From: Candidatus Kapaibacterium sp.
GTDB lineage: Bacteria; Bacteroidota; Ignavibacteria; Kapaibacteriales; UBA2268
Assembly (NCBI GenBank): GCA_026390695.1
Contig: JAPLFL010000094.1
Coordinates: forward strand, 1 to 64,000
Length of the DNA: 64,000 nucleotides
Reading direction: 5' to 3'
This document shows, in pieces, positions 25,591 to 34,802 of the stretch (its first letter is position 1; the number at the start of each line of letters is the position of its first letter). The notes beneath the pieces were generated by a model. That model had not been told where the DNA came from, did no database searches, and was given only the letters and a program-made list of their open reading frames with translations. Position numbers and translations under genes: made by a program.

Positions 25591-26085
25591 TTAGTTTTTA
25601 GGTAGTTTTTCAATATAATTTTCAATAAATTTCATATCTCTTGAAGGGTCAAGCTTCTCCTGAAGTATTCTTTCAGTTGCGTTGATAACCAAATCTGCGA
25701 CTTCAGTTCGCAATTCTTTTAGAGCTGCATCTTTACTGCGATCAATTTCGCGAAGTGCTTCTTTAACTTTATTGTTTTTCACGATGTCCGAATCTTCCGT
25801 AGCTTTATGGAGGATATGTTCATATTGTTTCCTCGCATCGGCAACTATATCTGCATGTTCTTTTTCGGAGGCATCTACCTTGGATTGCGCTAATTTCAGC
25901 AGTTTCTGAGCTTCATGATTGATTTTTTCAGCATTAGTGATCTCAGAAGCAATTCTGTTCTCACGTGCTTTGAAGTATCCCATAATCGGCTTTGCAAAGA
26001 ATTTGATAACGATAAAAAGAAACAAAGAAAAATTAATGATTGTCCAGATCATTAGTCCCGGATTAACACTTACAAGATTATCCAT
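25591..26085 (-). CDS. atpF: F-type ATP synthase b subunit
   Basis: A 164-aa subunit with one N-terminal membrane helix ('PGLMIWTIINFSLFLFIVIKFF') followed by a long charged coiled coil ('ENRIASEITNAEKINHEAQKLLKLAQSKVDASEKEHADIV') and a C-terminal region that meets delta. It forms the peripheral stalk. Length is normal. A 290-bp gap with a hairpin separates it from atpE upstream. Confidence 0.95.
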   Translation of the reverse strand: MDNLVSVNPGLMIWTIINFSLFLFIVIKFFAKPIMGYFKARENRIASEITNAEKINHEAQKLLKLAQSKVDASEKEHADIVADARKQYEHILHKATEDSDIVKNNKVKEALREIDRSKDAALKELRTEVADLVINATERILQEKLDPSRDMKFIENYIEKLPKN

Positions 26086-26225
26086 TATTTTACCTTATAT
26101 TTATAATAAATTTCATTTTAAAGAACAGATTGACTGTTTAAATCTCATTAATTACGGAAACTATCCGTTGATTTGAATTTCGCCGCTAACGTAACTCAAA
26201 TCTATAAGATTTACTTAATATTTCA

Positions 26226-26268
26226 TTTTAGTCCGGAAGTTAGGAAAACTAATACCCCCGGACTAAAA
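26226..26268 (-). promoter_or_regulatory. Hairpin in the atpE-atpF spacer
   Basis: TTTTAGTCCGG (26226-26236) pairs perfectly with CCGGACTAAAA (26258-26268). No clear T-run follows on the minus strand, so it is more like an RNA-stabilising or processing hairpin than a full terminator. The whole 26086-26375 spacer has no gene. A transcript ending or cut here would favour c-subunit production; that is inference. Confidence 0.55.
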
Positions 26269-26375
26269 ATTCAATTATTTTCGATTTCAAATTCAAAATT
26301 TATTTAAAGCTGTTTTTAATAATATTTACTATCAACTTAATAAATTTTACGAACTTAATAAACTCTATAAACTAA

Positions 26376-26612
<237 letters not shown>

Positions 26613-26677
26613 CTAAATAATAAAAAATATTGTGAAAAGAAAAAGAATTCATTATATATATTCAAAAATTTCAATAA

Positions 26678-27757
26678 TTAATGCGCATGAGCAGCTTCTT
26701 CATGGCCATCGTGGCCATGATCCCCAATTCCCATTCCGACAAATGTTGCAACAAGCATAGTAAATATATATGCCTGTAAATAAGCTACTAATAATTCTAA
26801 TAAATAAATAAAGATTGAAAAACCGATAATTGCAGGTGAAATCAGAATGGTCTTAAACATAAACATCATTCCAAGTAAAGATAGTAGAATAACGTGTCCT
26901 GCAGTCATATTCGCAAAAAGACGTATGGTAAGTGCGAATGGTTTGATAAACATTGAGAGAATCTCAATCGGTACCATAAGCGGAGCAAGATAAACGGGTG
27001 CACCACCTAATAGATGTTTAAACCATGATCCGATACCTGCAAATCTGATTGCAGATAAATTTATTGCTAAAAATGCTGTGACTGCAAGTCCACCGGTAAC
27101 ACTGAGAGAACCTGTGGCTGTGTGACCTCCGGGAATCAATCCTAATAAATTTAAAACAATGATAAAGAAAAACAATCCGAGGAAATAAGGCAATAGTTTA
27201 TCGCCGATATTTTTATTAGCAATTGAAGCATAAACAATATCGTTCCTGATAAACTCAATTGCTCTTTCAATTATATTCTGCATACCTGATGGCGCTATAA
27301 AAGGATTTTTCTTGTATTTACGACCTACTCCAAGAAATACCAGAAAAACAATAAACATACCAACCCATTGGAAGAATATCAGATTAGTGATTGACATATC
27401 AAGAGCAGGATTGCCCATATCTGATTTCCGTGCAGGTTTGCCATGGTGCATTGTGTATAGACCGGCTTCTTCCATTTTCTCCTGTGATGTATAAAAATGG
27501 AAGCCGTTATCGACTAAAATTATCGGAAGTGGTGCAACTTCATAAGGACCGATAACAAGAGCATAATTATCACCAAGTTCACCTAACAAATGATTAAATG
27601 AAAACTCTTCTTTACCATGATGTTCAGTACTTGCAACGTGCTCAGTAGTCAAAGTTCCCGAAGATGCACTGACTGTGCTTGAAGATATGTTATTGGAATG
27701 ATTAGTCTCATTTATTTGTGTGTGCTCGGCAATTAAATCATTATTTTTATGAAGCAT
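26678..27757 (-). CDS. atpB: F-type ATP synthase a subunit
   Basis: A 359-aa integral membrane subunit. The essential Arg is in 'FALTIRLFANMTAGHVILLSLLG'; 'PYFLGLFFFIIVLNLLGLIPG' and 'LELLVAYLQAYIFTMLVATFVG' are further hallmarks. It is longer than the E. coli protein (about 270 aa): the first 130 residues are an extracytoplasmic, Ser/Thr- and His-containing extension, as in other Bacteroidota/Chlorobiota a subunits. The C-terminus is His-rich (GDHGHDGHEEAAHAH). It forms the proton half-channels next to the c ring. Confidence 0.97.
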   Translation of the reverse strand: MLHKNNDLIAEHTQINETNHSNNISSSTVSASSGTLTTEHVASTEHHGKEEFSFNHLLGELGDNYALVIGPYEVAPLPIILVDNGFHFYTSQEKMEEAGLYTMHHGKPARKSDMGNPALDMSITNLIFFQWVGMFIVFLVFLGVGRKYKKNPFIAPSGMQNIIERAIEFIRNDIVYASIANKNIGDKLLPYFLGLFFFIIVLNLLGLIPGGHTATGSLSVTGGLAVTAFLAINLSAIRFAGIGSWFKHLLGGAPVYLAPLMVPIEILSMFIKPFALTIRLFANMTAGHVILLSLLGMMFMFKTILISPAIIGFSIFIYLLELLVAYLQAYIFTMLVATFVGMGIGDHGHDGHEEAAHAH

Positions 27758-27781
27758 TTTTAAAACCTTTATTTTAAGTAT

Positions 27782-28081
27782 TTATTTCCTTCTGAAAGAA
27801 GCTTTATTAGAAAAACTATTTAGAATCAAAACTTCCATCCCGAGAAAAATTATATATGTTATGAAAAAAGTCAGTGCAAAAGCAAGTTTTGGGAAATTAA
27901 AAAAAACGATGCAAATATAAAATGTAGCTAAAACAATTATAAAGCGTAAAGCAACTGAAGTAAATAAACGTTTGATAAATATCTCCCAATCACTTTTACC
28001 AATTCTTTTAAGATAAACAAGAGAAATAGAAAAGATAAGTAAATTCAAAGTAATGGCTGCTAAAGCTGCTGTTAGGTTCAT
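27782..28081 (-). CDS. Small membrane protein of the ATP synthase operon, AtpI-like
   Basis: A 99-aa protein with three or four hydrophobic segments ('LNLLIFSISLVYL', 'LRFIIVLATFYICIVFF', 'FALTFFITYIIFLGMEVLIL'). Position between atpZ and atpB and the topology fit AtpI-type assembly factors, which help form the c ring, but sequence similarity alone is too weak for me to name it firmly. Its ATG overlaps the atpZ stop (4-nt overlap), so translation is coupled. Confidence 0.7.
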   Translation of the reverse strand: MNLTAALAAITLNLLIFSISLVYLKRIGKSDWEIFIKRLFTSVALRFIIVLATFYICIVFFNFPKLAFALTFFITYIIFLGMEVLILNSFSNKASFRRK

Positions 28082-28335
28082 TTCCTCATCCTCTCTTCTT
28101 TTTCTCTCTTTTTGTCTTCAAGTAGAACTGTTTTAAAGAAAGAATAGAACCCAATAATTATGCCTAAAACAGAAAGAATCAAAGTCCAGAGCGGAGTTCC
28201 TGGCTTACCTTTATCAATCCACCACCCTAAAAGAGCACCCAATAGAATCGGAGTTACTAATTGAAATCCAAGGTTCAAATACGGTGCAAGCAAGCGAACA
28301 GTATTATCCTTACTATTTATTTCGTCTTTTTTCAC
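28078..28335 (-). CDS. atpZ: AtpZ/AtpI-family protein, first gene of the ATP synthase operon
   Basis: An 85-aa protein with two membrane helices. 'PYLNLGFQLVTPILLGALLGWWIDKGKPGTPLWTLILSVLGIIIGFYSFFKTVL' matches the AtpZ pattern, including 'G.G..LG..LD......P' and the helix-breaking Gly-Thr-Pro turn. The tail is very basic/acidic (EDKKREKEERMRK). AtpZ/AtpI proteins are linked to Mg2+ handling and c-ring assembly. It heads the operon atpZ-I-B-E-F-H-A-hldD-G. Confidence 0.85.
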   Translation of the reverse strand: MKKDEINSKDNTVRLLAPYLNLGFQLVTPILLGALLGWWIDKGKPGTPLWTLILSVLGIIIGFYSFFKTVLLEDKKREKEERMRK

Positions 28336-28448
28336 TATTTTTCAAAGTACACAATTTAAAGCTACAAAATTAAGATAATTCTGTACTTTGAGCAAGAAAA
28401 AGTTATTAACTTTTTATTTTTAATTCAATATTCGTATTTCGCAATTAA

Positions 28449-29276
28449 TTATAAGTGGCTTTTGGCTCTGAATCTGATGGAATCAACAACGGAGCTTGGG
28501 ACAACAAATTTACCAAAATTTGATTCTTCATATTCTGCAATTCCGTGGAAATCTGAACCACCGGTTTCCAACAGCCAATACTGGCTTGCTATAGAATGAT
28601 AATATTTCTGAAGATAAGGTGTGTGAGAAGGATGTATCACTTCAATACCATCCAGACCGTATTTAATGAATCTATAGAGCGTGGATTGATCGGTTGAATT
28701 GGCAGGATGAGCCAGAACAGCCACTCCACCACTTTTATTAATCAACTCAATAGCGTTCCGAACAGAAAAATACATCTTTTGTACGTAAGCAGGACAGCCG
28801 TCTCCGATATAATGCAGGTAGGCATCTTTTAAATTTGTAACATAGCCTTTATCAAACATAAGTTCAGCTATATGCGGTCTTCCTATAGCTGCTTCTGCAA
28901 CCCTTGTTACAAGCTGATCCATTTCAAGTTTGATTCCGAGAGAACTTAGCTTTAACAGTATTTTCTCAGCTCGGATCAGCCTGCTCTTTTTCATGTTAAT
29001 TGTGTGTTCACGTAGATTATTATTGTTAAGATCAAAATTATAACCGAGAATGTGGAACTCGGATGTACCCTCATATCCACTCAATTCTATGCCGGTTATT
29101 AAATCTATTTTCGGGGTTATTGAGTTAGATTGCAAGTAATCATAAGCTCCCAGAGTATCGTGATCACTAATGCTAATTGTGGTTAATCCACGGCCTAAAG
29201 CTTTATCAATAAGTTCTTCCGGAGACAGTTTGCCATCCGAAAAGTAAGTATGAGTATGTAAGTCTGCAAATTTCAC
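28449..29276 (-). CDS. PHP-domain phosphoesterase (TrpH/YciV/RNase AM type)
   Basis: A 275-aa protein with a GTG start. Metal-binding motifs of the PHP fold are plain: 'DLHTHTYFSDG' (His-x-His), 'ISISDHDTLGAYD', 'GIELSGYE', 'AEAAIGRPHIAELM', 'VAVLAHPANS', and the final 'ETGGSDFHG'. The order and length match the TrpH/YciV group; E. coli YciV (RNase AM) is a 5'-3' exonuclease that trims rRNA and degrades short RNAs, and others hydrolyse 3',5'-bisphosphonucleotides. The start overlaps the LptF/G stop by 1 nt (TAGTG), so the two are co-translated. Confidence 0.92.
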   Translation of the reverse strand: MKFADLHTHTYFSDGKLSPEELIDKALGRGLTTISISDHDTLGAYDYLQSNSITPKIDLITGIELSGYEGTSEFHILGYNFDLNNNNLREHTINMKKSRLIRAEKILLKLSSLGIKLEMDQLVTRVAEAAIGRPHIAELMFDKGYVTNLKDAYLHYIGDGCPAYVQKMYFSVRNAIELINKSGGVAVLAHPANSTDQSTLYRFIKYGLDGIEVIHPSHTPYLQKYYHSIASQYWLLETGGSDFHGIAEYEESNFGKFVVPSSVVDSIRFRAKSHL

Positions 29277-31021
29277 TATTTATTCAATATCCTTTTGAAA
29301 AAAGCCTTGAAAGGTAGTCCCAGAGATTCGTTATTTACTTTCAATGTCAATATTATACCAATAAGTCCAACGATAATATTCCCAAACCACATGCTCAGGT
29401 AAGGAGACATATAGTTCCTATCGGATAATTTCTCTCCTCCGATAAGACAGGCCCAGTATAAAATATAAAATCCGATACTAATACCTGCGCTCCAGCCAAA
29501 ATTACCTCCGCGGGTTATTATGCCAAGTGGCGCTCCAACAAATACAAATATAAAACAAGCAAATGGAATAGCATATTTTTTTTGTATTTCAACAATAAAT
29601 TTATCTGCACGCTCATGTCCTTCTTTTAACTGGAAGGTCTCGGATCCGATAGCAGACCGGAAAGATTGAATTCTTCTTTGAACAGCCTCCAATGCGTCTA
29701 TTTTGCTATTAATTTCTTCTTTCGAAAGCTTCGAATAAATATTTGAATCTGCTTTTTGTTCTATTTGAGTGATTGTACTGCTTTTTGTACTGTCTTTTGG
29801 AATATTGCGAACAGAATCTTTTGGAATCACAGTCTTATGGCCGATACTAACACCTTTTTCATTTTTAGTAATATTGCCATTTTTGCTCAATTGAGAAATA
29901 CTATCTCTTAATCTATTAATTTGTTCCTCAAAACTCAATTGTTTAACTGGAATTTTTTTAGACTTAAGGTTACTGGGTAATTTCTTTCGTTCTGGCTCGG
30001 TTTCTACTGTAAAAGATTTTGGAGATTCTGGTGGTTTAGAAATATTTTTTGTATGTTTTTGAGTTGAAATAGTATCAATCTTGGGTTTATTAACTGTTGC
30101 AGGCTTTATTCCGGGATTTTCAAATCCAGTATTAAGATAGAGCCACTGTTTATCAAGTTCAGAATTTATTTTCTTTAAGGCAGACTGATAGCGTGATTCA
30201 GCCTCGTCAACAATTTTTTGCATATCGGCTATCTTCATTTCCCTATCGGATCTGGATACAGAGGCTTCATCAGAGCGTGTGAAGGAGAATCCATCGGCAT
30301 GCATAACAAGCTGGTACTTCTTAAAGAGTGTTTTTCTTTCATTCATCCCCGAACCAACAACTAAATATTGATTTTCACCATCAAACAGAGTCAGGATCAA
30401 GCGTGAATAATCTCCGGTAAAGGCTACTATACCTGAATCTGCCGATGTTACAAAGGCTTCGGCTGTTTTACGGTTATCATATATCGTTACTCCGTATAAC
30501 TTGCCTGAAACAGAATCCACATATCTGGATAAAATAGTATAGCCTTCGAGTTCGGAAGAAAACTGCCCTGATTCTATATTAAGCGTTGGTTTCTTGCGTT
30601 GAATATCAATCATCAGAGTTTTTGCACTGTGATTAGTTTCGGGTAATATTTGATCGTTAAACCAATAAAGTCCATAAGAAAAGACCATCCCCAAAATAAT
30701 AACCGGAGCCATCATACGAATCAGACTGGCTCCTGATGACTTTAGCACAACAATTTCGTTGGAAGCCGACATACCTCCGAAAGCCATCAAGGTTGACAGT
30801 AAAATTCCCATCGGAACAGCAAGAACAGCCATCCAAGCCAGATTAAAAAGAATCAATTGGATAATCACCCATACACTCAGTCCTTTACCTACAAGCTTAT
30901 CTAAATTATTAAGCAGAAACTGCATTAAATTTAGAAACATAACTATAATAAAACCGAATAAAAACGGGCCTATATGCTCCTTGACTATGACTCTGTCTAT
31001 TATTTTTACCAAAACTAACAA
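29276..31021 (-). CDS. LptF/LptG-family LPS export permease with enlarged periplasmic domain
   Basis: A 581-aa YjgP/YjgQ permease. Three membrane helices at the N-terminus ('GPFLFGFIIVMFLNLMQFLL', 'VIIQLILFNLAWMAVLAVPMGILLSTLMAFG', 'MMAPVIILGMVFSYGLYWF') and three at the C-terminus ('IPFACFIFVFVGAPLGI', 'SAGISIGFYILYWACLI', 'MWFGNIIVGLIGIILTL') enclose a periplasmic region. 'PMGILLSTLMAFG.MSASNEIVVLKSSGASL' is the coupling-helix signature for LptB. Typical members are about 360-400 aa; here roughly 200 extra residues (about 240-445) are low-complexity, Ser/Lys/Pro-rich and coiled-coil-prone. It extracts LPS from the inner membrane. No second LptF/G gene is in the window. Confidence 0.92.
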   Translation of the reverse strand: MLVLVKIIDRVIVKEHIGPFLFGFIIVMFLNLMQFLLNNLDKLVGKGLSVWVIIQLILFNLAWMAVLAVPMGILLSTLMAFGGMSASNEIVVLKSSGASLIRMMAPVIILGMVFSYGLYWFNDQILPETNHSAKTLMIDIQRKKPTLNIESGQFSSELEGYTILSRYVDSVSGKLYGVTIYDNRKTAEAFVTSADSGIVAFTGDYSRLILTLFDGENQYLVVGSGMNERKTLFKKYQLVMHADGFSFTRSDEASVSRSDREMKIADMQKIVDEAESRYQSALKKINSELDKQWLYLNTGFENPGIKPATVNKPKIDTISTQKHTKNISKPPESPKSFTVETEPERKKLPSNLKSKKIPVKQLSFEEQINRLRDSISQLSKNGNITKNEKGVSIGHKTVIPKDSVRNIPKDSTKSSTITQIEQKADSNIYSKLSKEEINSKIDALEAVQRRIQSFRSAIGSETFQLKEGHERADKFIVEIQKKYAIPFACFIFVFVGAPLGIITRGGNFGWSAGISIGFYILYWACLIGGEKLSDRNYMSPYLSMWFGNIIVGLIGIILTLKVNNESLGLPFKAFFKRILNK

Positions 31022-31132
31022 TATCTAATCTCAAAAGATTTAAGTTTATAAATGACGAATTTATTTAATTATATTTTAAATACTAATTTAATTATGTAAG
31101 GGCTTGAATTCCCTCATTTATTAAAAATTTCA

Positions 31133-31140
31133 TATATTTG
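31133..31140 (+). promoter_or_regulatory. TAnnTTTG promoter element of the UDG gene
   Basis: TATATTTG matches the Bacteroidota -7 element exactly and lies 33 nt before the start codon. A good -33 TTTG at the usual spacing is not obvious. Confidence 0.4.
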
Positions 31141-31173
31141 TAGTTTTTCAAATTTGAATATTCATTAATTATT

Positions 31174-32016
31174 TTGACATTACATAAATCAATATTGGAA
31201 TTAACCGAGCAATATCTTAGTTATCAAAAAGATTTGTCAGGAAATAATTTATATTTGAATCAACATTTCAATTTTAAAAATAATGAAAAAACTCATCAAC
31301 AAGATAAATTAATAACTAATTCCGAAAATAAATTACAATTGGACAAATCACCGAAGAAATCAATTTCTAACAGCCACGCGGTTAACAATCTAATCTCTGA
31401 TCAAACAAAAAATCAGAATGAAACAATAAGTAAAGATTGGGCTGATGCCACTTCTATGGCTGAATTAAATACCAAAATCGAGAACTGTAAAAACTGCATC
31501 CTGGGAAACTCCCGATTGAACTTTGTATTCGGAACCGGTAATCATCATGCTGATATTTTGATTATTGGTGAAGCTCCCGGCGCAGATGAAGATGAACTCG
31601 GCAAACCTTTTGTCGGACGCGCAGGACAGCTTTTAACAAAAATTTTAGAAGCTATAAATCTTTCGCGGGAAGAAGTTTTTATTGCTAATATTCTAAAATG
31701 CCGTCCGCCCAACAACAGGGTTCCGACTCCTGCCGAGGTAGAACAGTGTGAGCCTTACTTAAAAAAACAAATTGAACTGATAAAACCCGAATTTATATTA
31801 GCATTAGGTCTGACTGCGGCTAATACGCTTTTTAAGAGTAATTTTAAAATGGCTGATATCCGTGGTCAAATAAAAATTTATAACAATATTAAAACTCTTG
31901 TTACTTACCATCCATCAGCACTACTGCGCAATCCGAACTGGAAAACCGCTACATGGGAGGATGTAAAGTTGTTAAGATCAATGTATGATGAATATTTAAA
32001 ATCAAAAATAAATTAA
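31174..32016 (+). CDS. Type-4 uracil-DNA glycosylase (Fe-S)
   Basis: A 280-aa protein starting at TTG. The catalytic core runs from about residue 95: Cys105 and Cys108 ('NCKNCILG'), Cys176 ('LKCRPPNN') and Cys192 ('EQCEPYL') bind a 4Fe-4S cluster. The uracil pocket is 'GEAPGADEDELGKPFVGRAG' (132-151) and the DNA-binding loop is 'HPSALL' (246-251). It removes uracil from DNA in base excision repair. The first 90 residues are a polar, Asn/Lys/Gln-rich extension with no recognised domain; family-4 enzymes are usually about 190-230 aa, so a later start is possible, though no better start codon precedes the core. Confidence 0.93.
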   Translation: MTLHKSILELTEQYLSYQKDLSGNNLYLNQHFNFKNNEKTHQQDKLITNSENKLQLDKSPKKSISNSHAVNNLISDQTKNQNETISKDWADATSMAELNTKIENCKNCILGNSRLNFVFGTGNHHADILIIGEAPGADEDELGKPFVGRAGQLLTKILEAINLSREEVFIANILKCRPPNNRVPTPAEVEQCEPYLKKQIELIKPEFILALGLTAANTLFKSNFKMADIRGQIKIYNNIKTLVTYHPSALLRNPNWKTATWEDVKLLRSMYDEYLKSKIN

Positions 32017-32026
32017 AGGATTTATA

Positions 32027-33064
32027 ATGAATATAGCCGTTGTATTCGGCGGAATTTCACCCGAGAGAAATGTTTCAATAAATGGTGGTCGTGCTATAAC
32101 AGAGGCTTTAAGAGCTGCAGGACATAATGTAATTCCTATTGATCCAGCCTTTGGAGCCGATGCTGCCCGTTCGGAAGAATTATTGGCAGACGCCTCTGCC
32201 TTCCCTACTACGGAGGAATTGGCTGCATTTTCACCACGCAATTTAATAAATTGTGTTAATTCAAATTTATTTGATAATATTGATATTGCTTTCCTTGTAT
32301 TGCATGGCAAAAACGGGGAGGATGGCTTGTTTCAGTCTTTACTTGAATTAAGGGGAATTCCTTATACAGGCAGTAAAGTTTTGGCAAGCGCCTTGGCTAT
32401 GAATAAACTTGCAGCCAAACTCGTGTTTTCATCAGTTGGAGTGAATACACCGCCATGGAGTGTGATTCGGAAAAATGATTATAATAATTTGCAATTGTTT
32501 AAGGAAATAATTTCGGAATTTACGGACGGAGTTGTAGTCAAACCTGTCGATCAAGGCTCTTCAATAGGAGTTTCGGTAGTATTAAGCGCAGATGTTGCCG
32601 AAGTTCACCGCGCTGTACTTGAAGCTGCAAAATTTTGTGAAACTGTAATTATCGAACAATTTATCGAAGGACGTGAACTTCACATTGGTATTATCGGAGA
32701 TCAGGTGTTGCCAATTGTCGAGGTAGTTACCGATAGTGGCTTCTATGACTATTCTCATAAATATACAAAAGGTAAAACTCAGTATTTCTGTCCTGCTGAT
32801 TTAACAGAAGATATTACTGAATTTGCTCAAAACATGGCTATTACTGCTTTTAATGCTTGTGGATGTACAGGTTTCGGTCGTGTTGATTTCCGATTAGACG
32901 AAGATGGAGTGCCATACTGTCTGGAAGTAAATACTTTACCCGGTTTTACAACAACGAGCCTTGTTCCGATGGCTGCCAGTCATGCCGGATTTAATTTTAC
33001 AGAATTATGTGAACTTATTATAAATAATACATTAGGAATTGATGCAAATGAATCAGATGAATAA
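32027..33064 (+). CDS. ddl: D-alanine--D-alanine ligase
   Basis: A 345-aa ATP-grasp enzyme. Motifs: 'VVFGGISPERNVSINGGRAI' at the N-terminus, 'VLHGKNGEDGLFQSLLELRGIPYTGS', 'VVKPVDQGSSIGV', 'IIEQFIEGRELHIGI', and 'GRVDFRLDEDGVPYCLEVNTLPGFTTTSLVPMAA' with the metal ligands. It joins two D-Ala residues for peptidoglycan precursors in the cytoplasm. It follows UDG by 10 nt, with AAAGGA before its ATG, and its 3' end overlaps the kinase gene. Confidence 0.97.
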   Translation: MNIAVVFGGISPERNVSINGGRAITEALRAAGHNVIPIDPAFGADAARSEELLADASAFPTTEELAAFSPRNLINCVNSNLFDNIDIAFLVLHGKNGEDGLFQSLLELRGIPYTGSKVLASALAMNKLAAKLVFSSVGVNTPPWSVIRKNDYNNLQLFKEIISEFTDGVVVKPVDQGSSIGVSVVLSADVAEVHRAVLEAAKFCETVIIEQFIEGRELHIGIIGDQVLPIVEVVTDSGFYDYSHKYTKGKTQYFCPADLTEDITEFAQNMAITAFNACGCTGFGRVDFRLDEDGVPYCLEVNTLPGFTTTSLVPMAASHAGFNFTELCELIINNTLGIDANESDE

Positions 33065-34049
33065 AGATATACAGTTATGTGGTATAGGAAATGGTTTAGT
33101 CGATTTTCAGTTTGAAGTTTCTTTTCAGGAATTGGAAAATCTTGGTTATCGACGTGGTGAAATGCGTTTGATAGATATTACAGAAGTACCGGATATACTA
33201 TTCAAGGTAAAAGATAAAAAACATAATAAATGTAGCGGTGGATCAGCGGCTAATTCTGTCATAGCTTTCACGGAATTTGGCGGAAAAGCAGCATACAAAA
33301 CATCACTTGGCGATGATGATTTAGGTCATTTTTATTCAAATGAATTTAAGGATATGGGTATAGAACTCAGAACTGCTTTTTTGCAGTCCGATCCGACAGG
33401 TGTCTGTCTGGTTTTTATCACTCCTGATTCTGAGAGAACGATGATAACAGCATTAGGAGCGACGGCCAAGTTTGATGATAAAAATCTTGATTCTGAAATT
33501 ATCAAACGCTCAGATTGGCTCTATCTGGAGGGATATGGTTTTACCCAAAAACCGACAACTAATGCGATTTATAAAGCTGTCGATTATGCTTTGGAATCCG
33601 GCACCAAAATCTCAGTTTCATTTTCTGATTTTTTTGTAACTGAAAATTTCCGTGATGATTTGAAGTATGTTGTAGATAGATCTGATCTTGTTTTTTGCAA
33701 CGAAACAGAAGCATTATCTTATACTCAAACAACGAATCTTGAAGACGCTTTCAACTTTCTTAGCAAAACCTGCCCTAATCTTGTGATAACGATGGGAGCA
33801 AGAGGCTCGAAAATAAAATGGGGTAATCAAATTTATCAGATTGATCCTTTCGAGACTAATTCTATTGATAGTACCGGAGCAGGTGATATGTTTGCCGGAG
33901 CTTTCTTATTTGGTATGTACAAATGGAATGATGCCGCTAAAGCTGGTCAGTTAGCATCATTAGCAGCTTCGAAGGTTATTGCTCAATTAGGAGCCCGTCT
34001 GAAGGAGGATTATAATGCAATTCTCGAATCAATTAACATTAACCATTAA
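33048..34049 (+). CDS. PfkB-family carbohydrate/adenosine kinase
   Basis: A ribokinase-fold kinase of about 333 aa. 'KCSGGSAANSVIAFTEFGGKAAYKTSLGDDDLG' is PfkB signature 1 and 'IDSTGAGDMFAGAFLFGMYKW' is signature 2 with the catalytic Asp (GAGD). The general N-terminus 'LCGIGNGLVDFQFEV' and 'EPTGVCLVFITPDSERTM'-like block ('DPTGVCLVFITPDSERTM') resemble adenosine kinase-type members, but the sugar or nucleoside cannot be fixed. Several in-frame starts exist (TTG 33039, ATG 33042, 33048, 33057); I chose 33048 for its spacing from AGGA at 33034. All overlap the ddl end, so the genes are translationally coupled. Confidence 0.88.
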   Translation: MNQMNKDIQLCGIGNGLVDFQFEVSFQELENLGYRRGEMRLIDITEVPDILFKVKDKKHNKCSGGSAANSVIAFTEFGGKAAYKTSLGDDDLGHFYSNEFKDMGIELRTAFLQSDPTGVCLVFITPDSERTMITALGATAKFDDKNLDSEIIKRSDWLYLEGYGFTQKPTTNAIYKAVDYALESGTKISVSFSDFFVTENFRDDLKYVVDRSDLVFCNETEALSYTQTTNLEDAFNFLSKTCPNLVITMGARGSKIKWGNQIYQIDPFETNSIDSTGAGDMFAGAFLFGMYKWNDAAKAGQLASLAASKVIAQLGARLKEDYNAILESININH

Positions 34050-34058
34050 CCATTCAAT

Positions 34059-34793
34059 ATGGTCCTTTTTATTTCAGATGTACACTTAGGCTTTTTTGAG
34101 CGAAACGAAGATAAAATTATCGAAGATAAACTTATTGCCTTTTTAAGTTCTATTCCTGAACAGTGTAAAAAATTGCTTATTGTCGGAGATTTGTTCGATT
34201 ATTGGTTTGAATATAAAACGGTTATTCCACGAATTTATATTCGAACTTTAGCTGAATTATACAATTTGAAAAAGAGAAATATCGAAATTGAATTTATTAT
34301 TGGCAATCATGATTTCGGATTGATTGATTTTTTCGAGACCGAATTGGATATTAAAACTTACCGTGAAGACATTGAGCGGGAATTTTATGGTAAAAAGTTT
34401 TATATTTCTCATGGAGACGGGAAATCAGAAAATGATACCGGATATAAAATATTAAAATCTATATTGAGACATCAGCTATCAATGCGCTTATTCCAAGTGC
34501 TACATCCAGACTTTGGGATTTATTTAGCAAAATATAGTTCCCAAAAAAGTCGTAAACATACTGATAAAAAAAATTATGGTAATGACTCAATGATTAAATT
34601 TGCCAAACAAAAAAATGATGAAGGGTTCGATTATGTAGTTATGGGACACTGCCATAAACCTATAATTATCAAGAATCAAACAGGTTCGTATATTAATCTT
34701 GGCGCTTGGATGAAGGAACCTCAATTTGGAATTTTCGATGGTGAAGTCTTCAAATTATTAGATTTCGATTATTTTATAAAGAAAAAATTGTAA
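34059..34793 (+). CDS. lpxH: UDP-2,3-diacylglucosamine diphosphatase (LpxH-type)
   Basis: A 244-aa calcineurin-like metallophosphoesterase. Metal motifs: 'ISDVHLG' (Asp7, His9), 'GDLFDYWFEY' (Asp44), 'IGNHDF' (Asn83-His84), 'SHGDG', and 'MGHCHKP'. The 'FDYWFEYKTVIPR' block separates LpxH-like enzymes from general phosphatases. It cleaves UDP-2,3-diacylglucosamine to lipid X in lipid A synthesis, at the inner face of the inner membrane. It follows the PfkB gene by 9 nt and precedes the CBM9-like gene by 9 nt, so all are likely one operon. Confidence 0.9.
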   Translation: MVLFISDVHLGFFERNEDKIIEDKLIAFLSSIPEQCKKLLIVGDLFDYWFEYKTVIPRIYIRTLAELYNLKKRNIEIEFIIGNHDFGLIDFFETELDIKTYREDIEREFYGKKFYISHGDGKSENDTGYKILKSILRHQLSMRLFQVLHPDFGIYLAKYSSQKSRKHTDKKNYGNDSMIKFAKQKNDEGFDYVVMGHCHKPIIIKNQTGSYINLGAWMKEPQFGIFDGEVFKLLDFDYFIKKKL

Positions 34794-34802
34794 ATTACAT
34801 AC

